This document shows positions 22,687 to 28,500 of a stretch of 28,500 nt of DNA, one piece after another. Numbering within the stretch: position 1 is the stretch's first letter; every line of letters begins with the position of its first letter. The stretch lies in the NCBI GenBank assembly GCA_040754255.1, contig JBFMDA010000016.1:1-28500 (forward strand). The letters are read 5' to 3'. Source of the stretch: SURF-25 sp040754255 (GTDB lineage: Bacteria > Omnitrophota > Gorgyraeia > Gygaellales > Profunditerraquicolaceae). Made by a program: the position numbers and the translations under genes. A model generated the notes under the pieces. The model saw nothing but the letters and a program-made list of their open reading frames with translations. It made no database searches and was not told where the DNA came from.

Positions 22687-23703
22687 TTATATTTCTCTCC
22701 CGATAGCTTTCACCAAGACCCTTAATTCCTGCATAAGGTTTGAAAAATTCGAAGGCAGAAGAGACTGGGCGCCGTCGGAGAGCGCTTCTTCCGGATGGCT
22801 ATGCACCTCGACGATCAACCCGTCTGCTCCTGCAGCGACTGCTGCCTTAGCCAGCGGTGGAACCAACCCCCATTTCCCTGCCGCATGGCTGGGATCGGCA
22901 ATAATCGGCAGGTGCGATAACATTTTCACCGAAGGGATAGCGCTCACATCAAGCGTATTGCGCGTAAATTCTTCAAACGTCCTGATCCCTCTTTCGCACA
23001 GAATCACATTAAAGTTGCCCCCGGCCAAAATATATTCGGCAGACATAAGCAGCTCTTTAATCGTAGAGGAAAGGCCGCGTTTAAGCACAACCGGCTTCTT
23101 GGTCAAACCGACTTCTTTGAGGAGGTTGAAATTCTGCATGTTGCGTGCGCCAATCTGCAAAATATCTACATGCGTGGCGACCAGCTCAACGTCGCGGGGA
23201 TCCATAATCTCGCTTATTGTCACTAGCCCCAAATCCTTGCCCACCTGCGCCAGCTGTTTTAAGCCCTCTTCCCCTAATCCCTGGAATGCGTAAGGAGAAG
23301 TGCGCGGCTTAAAGGCGCCTCCCCTTAATACCACTGCCCCTGCTTTTTTTGCCTCTTTGGCAATTTCATACAACGTATCTATGTTCTCTACGGCACACGG
23401 ACCTGCCATAACCACTACCTTTTTGTCGCCAATCCTGACCCCCTTGCCTACGTCTACCACTGAATCTTTCCGCTGGAATTCCCTCGATACGAGACGATAA
23501 GGAGCAAGGACGGGAATCACCCGTTCAACTCCCGGAAATACTTCAAGCGGAGTAACCCGCAGCACGTCTTCAGGGCCGATAACGCCGATTATTGTGCGCT
23601 CCGTGCCTTTGGAGATATGGGGAGTAAGCCCAAGCTTCTTTACTTTTTCGACGAGGTGGTTAATCTGCTCTTCGGATGCCTCGGGTCTCAATACGATAAT
23701 CAT
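22687..23703 (-). CDS. aroF: 3-deoxy-7-phosphoheptulonate synthase, type I-beta
   Basis: 338 residues; catalyses the first step of the shikimate pathway (PEP plus erythrose-4-phosphate). An N-terminal ferredoxin-like regulatory domain (1-about 65, MIIVLRPEASEEQINHLVEK) precedes the barrel. This is the layout of Thermotoga-type feedback-regulated enzymes. Barrel motifs include VMAGPCAVEN, RGGAFKPRTSPYAFQG, QIGARNMQN, KRGLSSTIKE and ADPSHAAGKWG. It forms the central part of a pheA-hisC-aroF-tyrA aromatic block. The symbol is by convention; aroG or aroH would be equally fair. Confidence 0.95.
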   Translation of the reverse strand: MIIVLRPEASEEQINHLVEKVKKLGLTPHISKGTERTIIGVIGPEDVLRVTPLEVFPGVERVIPVLAPYRLVSREFQRKDSVVDVGKGVRIGDKKVVVMAGPCAVENIDTLYEIAKEAKKAGAVVLRGGAFKPRTSPYAFQGLGEEGLKQLAQVGKDLGLVTISEIMDPRDVELVATHVDILQIGARNMQNFNLLKEVGLTKKPVVLKRGLSSTIKELLMSAEYILAGGNFNVILCERGIRTFEEFTRNTLDVSAIPSVKMLSHLPIIADPSHAAGKWGLVPPLAKAAVAAGADGLIVEVHSHPEEALSDGAQSLLPSNFSNLMQELRVLVKAIGREI

Positions 23704-23718
23704 AGCCTACCTCTCTCC

Positions 23719-24798
23719 TTATACTGCTTTTTTGAGGGCATTGATACATTTTCTGTTCTCATCCATTGTACCGATGGTTATCCTGATATAGTTATGCAAC
23801 CCGTATTGCTGCATATCCCTCACAATCACCCCATACGTAAGCATCTTTTTAAATACCTCGATTCCGCTCTTCTCAACGTTGACGAGGATAAAATTAGCCA
23901 CGGACGGCACATAGGTAAGGCCCATCGCGTCAAGTGAGCTATACAAATACTGCTTACCTGCCCAGATTGCCTTCTTTGTTTTTCGCAGAAACCCTCTATC
24001 CCCCAGGCTTGCCAGCGCAGCAGCCTGTGCGAGCGAATTCACATTAAAAGGCTGCCTTACCTTCTCCATGCACGCACAAAATCCGGAATTGGCAATCGCA
24101 AAGCCGATACGCAAACCTGCCAGACCGTAAGCCTTCGAAAAGGTTTTCAACAGAACGACATTCCTGGTTTTGTAATAATTGATACTCTCGGGAAAATCAT
24201 CCACATCGATAAATGTATCATAGGCCTCGTCCAGCACCACTACGACATCGTTGGGAATGGCCTTAAAGAATGTATCGAGCTCTTTCTTATTCACATAGGT
24301 GCCTGTCGGGTTATTAGGATTGGCAATGAATATAAGCTTGGTCTTGCTGTTAATTGCCCTACGGATGCCTTCTAAGTCGTACTTAAAATCTTTAAGGCCT
24401 ACGAGGGCCACCTTTCTTGCGTTGACGCCTGCGATAATCGCATATTCAAGAAAGGTAGTAGCAGAGGTAATAATATTCTCATCGTCCTCTACGAACGTCT
24501 TTATCACTACATCGATGAGCTCGTCGGAGCCGTTACCCAACACGAGGTTAGAAGGGGAAACTCCGAACGCACAAGAAAGCTTCTCCTTCAAATAATAGCC
24601 ACTGCTATCGGGATAACGGTTCAGGCCCTTTGAATTTTTAAAAATCGCCTTCAGCGCCTTCGGTGAAACACCGAGAGGATTCTCATTAGAGGCAAGCTTT
24701 ATGATGCCCCGTAAGCCAAGCTCTCTTCTGGTCTCATCAATCGGCTTACCCGCCTTGTAAGGGGTAATCTTGCGTATATCTTCTCTCACTATGCCCAT
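23719..24798 (-). CDS. hisC: histidinol-phosphate / aromatic aminotransferase
   Basis: A 359-residue class I/II PLP enzyme. The HisC-type signature is clear: LASNENPLG (35-43), GNGSDELI (88-95), NPNNPTGT (160-167), D190 and Y193 in VLDEAYDTF, and Schiff-base K222 in FSKAYGLAGLRIGF. It lies between pheA and aroF with no other histidine gene nearby. I therefore infer that its main or additional job is transamination of aromatic keto acids (phenylpyruvate, hydroxyphenylpyruvate) or prephenate. Sequence alone cannot separate these roles. Confidence 0.92.
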   Translation of the reverse strand: MGIVREDIRKITPYKAGKPIDETRRELGLRGIIKLASNENPLGVSPKALKAIFKNSKGLNRYPDSSGYYLKEKLSCAFGVSPSNLVLGNGSDELIDVVIKTFVEDDENIITSATTFLEYAIIAGVNARKVALVGLKDFKYDLEGIRRAINSKTKLIFIANPNNPTGTYVNKKELDTFFKAIPNDVVVVLDEAYDTFIDVDDFPESINYYKTRNVVLLKTFSKAYGLAGLRIGFAIANSGFCACMEKVRQPFNVNSLAQAAALASLGDRGFLRKTKKAIWAGKQYLYSSLDAMGLTYVPSVANFILVNVEKSGIEVFKKMLTYGVIVRDMQQYGLHNYIRITIGTMDENRKCINALKKAV

Positions 24799-24811
24799 AT
24801 ATAATTACCTT

Positions 24812-25888
24812 CTAGTCTGCGACAGGATACGAACCGAGCACTTTGAAAAATTTTGTCTTATGCTCCACTTCATTCAGGGCCTTTTTTACCCCTGCGTCAT
24901 CCTTGTGCCCGTCAAGGTCAACGAAAAAGTAATAATCCCACGCCTTTTTCTTGGAAGGCCTTGACTCGATCTTGGTCAGATTGATGCGGTATTTCTTAAA
25001 CGATACAAGGATGTCGTAAAGCGCGCCGACCTTATCCTTGATGGAAAACATAATTGAGGTCTTATCGTTTCCGGAGCGCGGGACGTCATTTTTACCGACT
25101 ACCAAGAACCTGGTGATGTTGTGCGGGGAGTCTTCTATGTGCATCGCAATGACCTTAAGTGCGTATATCCTGGCTGCAAGCAACGATGCGATACAGGCGC
25201 TTGATTTTTCGCGTGACGCAATCTGAGCCGCGCGCGTAGTGCTGCTGACCTCGATATTCTCGGCATGCGGCAAATTCTCTTTCAGCCATATCCTGCACTG
25301 GCCGAATACGTGCGGGTTGGAATACACCCGTTTTATTTCCTCTTTCCTGCATTTTGCCAAAAGATTATGGGAGATGTCAAAAATAATCTGGGTTGCAATC
25401 TTTAAGTCCGAATCAACGAGCATGTCCAGGGTATGGTTTACCGCACCCTCGATGGAATTTTCTACCGGGATTACCCCATAATCGGCATTATCCCGCTCTA
25501 CCTCTAAAAACACATCGGCGATGCTGTGGCAGGGGATATATTCGACCTGCGAACCAAACCGCTTCATAGCAGCTAAATGCGTGAATGTCGCCTCGGGCCC
25601 GAAATACGCCACCCTTAAAGGCGCATCTAATGCCAGGCTGCCTGACATTATTTCGCGGTAAATCCCTTCAAGCGCACGGCGCCCCAACGGGCCTTTGTTT
25701 GCCGCAGAGGCCTTCTTTAAAACTTCAACCTCCCTATCCGGAGAATACGCACTTTTTCCCGCCTTACGTTTAATACGTGCGATATCCAGGCTGATTTTGG
25801 CGCGCTGATTAAGCATTCGGACCAAAGAACTATCGATTGTATCAATTTGCCGGCGCAGATTCTTTATGCTCATTTTCTTGCTCTCCAT
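24812..25888 (-). CDS. pheA: bifunctional chorismate mutase / prephenate dehydratase
   Basis: 358 residues with three domains in order. The first is an AroQ-type chorismate mutase (6-85). The second is prephenate dehydratase (91-270: YFGPEATFTHLAA, PVENSIEGAVNHTLDML, and the NITRFLV motif with T259-R260-F261). The third is a C-terminal ACT domain (276-354) with the ESRP phenylalanine-binding motif (308-311), so feedback inhibition by Phe is likely. It overlaps scpB by 47 bases. Two starts are plausible, 25888 (AGGA upstream) or 25873 (GGAG upstream); the longer is given. Confidence 0.95.
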   Translation of the reverse strand: MESKKMSIKNLRRQIDTIDSSLVRMLNQRAKISLDIARIKRKAGKSAYSPDREVEVLKKASAANKGPLGRRALEGIYREIMSGSLALDAPLRVAYFGPEATFTHLAAMKRFGSQVEYIPCHSIADVFLEVERDNADYGVIPVENSIEGAVNHTLDMLVDSDLKIATQIIFDISHNLLAKCRKEEIKRVYSNPHVFGQCRIWLKENLPHAENIEVSSTTRAAQIASREKSSACIASLLAARIYALKVIAMHIEDSPHNITRFLVVGKNDVPRSGNDKTSIMFSIKDKVGALYDILVSFKKYRINLTKIESRPSKKKAWDYYFFVDLDGHKDDAGVKKALNEVEHKTKFFKVLGSYPVAD

Positions 25889-26423
25889 TTTTTTCCTGAG
25901 GCAGTGTTACGTTGGACATATCAAGCTTCGGTAAATCCTCAAGCGATTTTAATCCGAAGTGCTCAAGGAATTCCCTTGTAGTGCCAAAGACATAGGGATT
26001 ACCCGGGGCCTTGCGCCTTCCGGTAATGCGTATCAGATTTCTTTCAAGGAGCGTCTGGATAACCCCATCAATATTGACCTGACGCAACGATTCTATTTCA
26101 AGCCTCGTAACCGGCTGTTTATACGCAATAATCGCCAGTGTTTCAAGCGCCGGTTTCGATAATTTATCGCCCTGGGCGCCTTTATGCAGTTTCCTCAAGA
26201 ACACTGAAAAATCAGGCGCCGATACCATTCTAAAGCCTCCGGCGACTTCATACACGCGTATCCCTCTCTTATTCAGCTCGTATTCAGCCTTAAGGGTATC
26301 TATCGACTGCCGTACCAGCTCTGCATCGATATCGAGCGTCTTTTTTATCTGTTCGACGGTCAACGGCTTTTCGCTTACGAATAACAAAGCCTCAATCGCC
26401 GATCTAATGCCGTCTTCAGCCAT
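25842..26423 (-). CDS. scpB: segregation and condensation protein B
   Basis: A 193-residue winged-helix partner of SMC-ScpA in chromosome condensation. The opening IRSAIEALLFVSEKPLTVEQ and the core KPALETLAIIAYKQPVTRLE, then RNLIRITGRRKAPGNPYVFGTT, are diagnostic. ScpA is not in the window, which is unusual because the two are often adjacent. The C-terminal tail is charged and probably disordered. It begins 6 bases after ruvA. Confidence 0.95.
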   Translation of the reverse strand: MAEDGIRSAIEALLFVSEKPLTVEQIKKTLDIDAELVRQSIDTLKAEYELNKRGIRVYEVAGGFRMVSAPDFSVFLRKLHKGAQGDKLSKPALETLAIIAYKQPVTRLEIESLRQVNIDGVIQTLLERNLIRITGRRKAPGNPYVFGTTREFLEHFGLKSLEDLPKLDMSNVTLPQEKNGEQENEHKESAPAN

Positions 26424-26429
26424 ACAAAA

Positions 26430-27056
26430 TCACCTCAGCTTCTTCTGCCTGTATAATTCGTTTAACAATTCCTCTGTGGTCTGGATTGACTTTCGGGATT
26501 CCATGGCCTTCTTAATCATTCCAGACGCATCCGTCTTCTTATACCCTAACTGCAGCAATACTGCCAAAGCCTCTTCCTGAATATCGCCCTGCCCCAGGTC
26601 TTTGAGCCTGGTTACTTCATCCTTGATAAGGCCGAACTTGCCAACCTTATTCTGAAGTTTGGCAATAATTTCTTTTGCCTTCTGTTGCCCGATGCCGGGC
26701 AGTGATTGCAAAAATGCCACATCGGCTTCATCGATAGCCTGGGCAATTAACGAGATCGGCTTATTGAGAGCCTTAAGGGCGCCCCGGGGCCCGATACCTG
26801 AAACCGTAATAAACGCTTCGAAAAATTCCTTTTCTACATCATTCAGGAAGCCTATTAACACAGGAACGCTGCGGGACGGCTCCATATGTTGATAATGGTA
26901 CGTAACAAGGTTTACCCTTGCGTCTTCGCAAATACTTCCCTCGATGCGCTGCATCACGCATGCAGGGATTAATACTTCGTAGACTATCCCTGCGACATCC
27001 ACCAGGAGACTCTGGGGGTGTTTTTCGACTATTTTTCCGCATATACGCGCAATCAT
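26430..27056 (-). CDS. ruvA: Holliday junction DNA helicase subunit RuvA
   Basis: A 208-residue junction-recognition subunit that loads RuvB. An N-terminal OB-fold (1-about 65) is followed by the helix-hairpin-helix region (GIGPRGALKALNK and LPGIGQQKAKEIIAKL) and the C-terminal RuvB-contacting domain (EEALAVLLQLGYKKTDASGM). It overlaps ruvC by 4 bases. RuvB itself is not in the window, though it often follows ruvA. Confidence 0.96.
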   Translation of the reverse strand: MIARICGKIVEKHPQSLLVDVAGIVYEVLIPACVMQRIEGSICEDARVNLVTYHYQHMEPSRSVPVLIGFLNDVEKEFFEAFITVSGIGPRGALKALNKPISLIAQAIDEADVAFLQSLPGIGQQKAKEIIAKLQNKVGKFGLIKDEVTRLKDLGQGDIQEEALAVLLQLGYKKTDASGMIKKAMESRKSIQTTEELLNELYRQKKLR

Positions 27057-27535
27057 ACCCTACCCCTCAATGTATGTGCATACGTAATCGCCAGCGCCAA
27101 GGCATCGGTGACGTCCGTATAGCGGGGAAGCGTGCGCAACCCCAGCATTGTAACAACCATTTTTTCTACCTGGAACTTCGACGCATGGCCCCTGCCCACT
27201 ACCGATTTCTTAACCCGGGTTGCCGCATATTCTACAAGGGCAAGCTTGCTTTTTGCGCATGCAAGACATACTACCCCGCGCGCCTCTCCTAACACATACG
27301 CGGTGGTAGGATGGCGGTAATGCGCATAAAGCTTCTCAAGCACCATCGCATCGGGGGCATGCTCCTTAATAAGGCGCAAGACTCCGTCGTATATCTTTTC
27401 CAGGCGCCCGGGCAAGGGTTCCTTAGGGGTAGTAATGAGTGCTCCTGCCTTCAGGAGGCGCAACTGTGTACCGTTGAAATTAATAATTCCGTAACCGGTA
27501 ATGCTTAAGGCCGGGTCAATCCCGAGTATTTTCAT
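27053..27535 (-). CDS. ruvC: crossover junction endodeoxyribonuclease RuvC
   Basis: A 160-residue RNase H-fold resolvase that cuts Holliday junctions. Catalytic acids are identifiable: D7 (GIDPALSITGYG), E67 (VLEKLY), and D141/D144 (TDVTDALALAITYAH). Standard length. The start lies immediately after the yebC stop, and the 3' end overlaps ruvA, giving the common yebC-ruvC-ruvA block. Confidence 0.97.
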   Translation of the reverse strand: MKILGIDPALSITGYGIINFNGTQLRLLKAGALITTPKEPLPGRLEKIYDGVLRLIKEHAPDAMVLEKLYAHYRHPTTAYVLGEARGVVCLACAKSKLALVEYAATRVKKSVVGRGHASKFQVEKMVVTMLGLRTLPRYTDVTDALALAITYAHTLRGRV

Positions 27536-28288
27536 TTAAGAAGATGATATCTGGTCCAATATTTCGTCGGGAATATCAAAATTGGCATACACACCCTGTA
27601 CATCATCGTGCTCCTCAAGGGCCTCGACAAGGGAAAGTACCTGCTTTGCGTCGTTTCCAGAAAGCTTCACCGTAGAAGAAGGGATCATGGTAAGCTCGGC
27701 ACTCTGCCATTTGAACCCTTTTGCCTGAAGAGCGGCCTTCACTTGCTCAAGGTCTTGCATAGAGCAGATAATTTCATAATTTTCACTGTCCTGCTTCATA
27801 TCCTCGGCTCCCGCCTCTAATACGGTGTTCAGCAGGTCTTCCTCTTTGGCGTCATTTTTGTTGATCAATATGTAGCCTTTTTTGGTAAACATCCAATTCA
27901 CCGAGCCGGCCCCTGCAAGATTGCCGCCTTTCTTGGACATAATATTGCGTATTTCAGCGGTCGTGCGGTTCTTATTGTCAGTCAGGGCCTCTATAATAAT
28001 CGCTACGCCTCCTGAGCCGTACGCCTCATAGATTACCGACTCATACACTACGCCTGGCAGCTCGCCGGTTCCGCGCTTAACTGCCATTTTGACGTTATCA
28101 GAAGGCATATTCGCTTCTTTGGCCTTGGCTATCGCAGTCCTCAACCTGCTGTTCGTATCGGGGTTGCCGCCCCCTTCCCTGGCCGCGACTGTGATTTCTT
28201 TGATTATCTTGGTATATGCTGCGCCTTTTGCCGCATCGGCAGCAGCTTTCTTATTTTTGTTTGTTTTCCATTTTGAATGACCTGACAT
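27536..28288 (-). CDS. yebC: YebC/PmpR family protein (transcription or translation factor)
   Basis: 250 residues starting MSGHSKWKTNKNKKAAADAA, the universal family opening. I chose the ATG at 28288 because AAGGAGG lies 6 bases upstream; an upstream in-frame start adds 14 residues absent from the family. The segments GRDxGG-like GGGNPDTNSRLRTAIAKAK, YGSGGVAIIIEALTDNKNRT and WMFTKKGYI are typical. Family members are described as transcriptional regulators and, more recently, as factors easing ribosome stalling at proline-rich stretches; which applies here is open. First gene of the long run to plsY. Confidence 0.95.
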   Translation of the reverse strand: MSGHSKWKTNKNKKAAADAAKGAAYTKIIKEITVAAREGGGNPDTNSRLRTAIAKAKEANMPSDNVKMAVKRGTGELPGVVYESVIYEAYGSGGVAIIIEALTDNKNRTTAEIRNIMSKKGGNLAGAGSVNWMFTKKGYILINKNDAKEEDLLNTVLEAGAEDMKQDSENYEIICSMQDLEQVKAALQAKGFKWQSAELTMIPSSTVKLSGNDAKQVLSLVEALEEHDDVQGVYANFDIPDEILDQISSS

Positions 28289-28309
28289 TTGTATCCTCCT
28301 TAAATAATC

Positions 28310-28378
28310 GGGTCTATAGTCTATGGTCAATAGTCAAATGTGTTGTTTGCTTTACTATCGACTATCGACTATTGACCC
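28310..28378. repeat. imperfect inverted array of heptamer repeats
   Basis: The left arm (28310-28334) is built of TCTATAG-like heptamers. The right arm (28354-28378) is built of CGACTAT-like heptamers and ends in ACCC. The two arms are approximately reverse complements over 25 bases with a 19-base loop. It lies between the 3' end of RNase P RNA and yebC. No T tract follows on either strand, so it is not a textbook terminator. Confidence 0.6.
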
Positions 28379-28399
28379 ATACTGTACCATATTTCAAAT

Positions 28400-28500
28400 G
28401 AGACAGGCAGAATAAGCCGAGTTTTGTGCCGATACGATTAACCGCATCTGGGTGATTATTTCTCTCGTCTGAAAAGTTGCCTTATCAGCTCAAGCGGCAT
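28400..28500 (-). ncRNA. rnpB: RNase P RNA, 3' part only (5' part outside window)
   Basis: The minus strand ends with ACAAAACTCGGCTTATTCTG, which matches the conserved 3' region of bacterial RNase P RNA (ACAGAACCCGGCUUAU-type, CR V). Upstream, CCGCTTGAGCTGATAAGGC and AGACGAGAGAAATAATCACC correspond to the GGCUGCUUGAGCC... and UAGAUGAAUGACUGUCC regions of the E. coli RNA. The 3' boundary near 28400 is approximate. Confidence 0.82.

Noticed and set aside
22388..23293. Long plus-strand open frame (301 residues) opposite tyrA and the DAHP synthase
   Set aside because: Both minus-strand genes are complete with family motifs; the opposite frame is Ser/Pro/Arg-biased with no recognisable domain, so it is an antisense shadow.
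1..28500. CRISPR array, tRNA genes, insertion sequences or prophage
   Set aside because: No regularly spaced repeats, no tRNA cloverleaf with TTCRA-type arm, and no transposase, integrase or terminal repeats were seen on reading both strands.

Overview
The window looks like a chromosomal segment from an uncultured Gram-negative-type (two-membrane) bacterium. My best guess is Candidatus Omnitrophota (OP3) or a close PVC-group relative. This rests on the mix and order of housekeeping genes, short gene spacing, moderate GC and an unusual outer-membrane gene set. It is an inference from gene content; no 16S gene is present.

Layout. (1) 1-6243, minus strand: a compact operon gatC-gatA-gatB-ctpA-yibQ-like-tsaD, with tsaD running off the left edge. 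It starts at a good sigma70-type promoter and combines tRNA amidation and tRNA t6A modification with envelope maintenance. (2) 6285-10033, plus strand: a receiver-only response regulator, then a very large GH94-like (cellobiose-phosphorylase-like) protein. (3) 10060-10884, plus strand: a promoter, a type I cyclic-di-GMP riboswitch (GEMM-I), two tandem terminators, a 79-residue ribbon-helix-helix-like protein and a 103-residue exported protein. (4) 10893-16834, minus strand: four exported proteins that look like a chaperone/usher-like surface-fibre system. They are a triple-domain protein, a single-domain putative major subunit, a two-domain periplasmic chaperone-like protein and a 954-residue outer-membrane protein. 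The last has TPR, secretin-type N-domain, beta-barrel and two SdrD-B-like modules. (5) 16841-17589, minus strand: a candidate free-standing small RNA with its own promoter and terminator, and a 109-residue unknown protein behind a structured leader that ends in a terminator hairpin. (6) 17658-28288, minus strand: a 13-gene tightly packed run yebC-ruvC-ruvA-scpB-pheA-hisC-aroF-tyrA-cmk-lepA-lepB-pgsA-plsY. (7) 28310-28500: an inverted array of heptamer repeats and the 3' end of RNase P RNA.

How it may work together. Region 4 reads as a self-contained assembly machine. The single-domain subunit and the three-domain protein share one beta-sandwich signature, the chaperone-like protein could hold subunits in the periplasm, and the large barrel could be the exit. 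A c-di-GMP riboswitch transcript converges on the end of the barrel gene, which suggests a second-messenger input to surface lifestyle. The candidate small RNA displays AGGAGGA in a hairpin loop and lies directly upstream of this cluster. Regions 3-5 are the most likely place for an undescribed system; regions 1, 6 and 7 are ordinary housekeeping.
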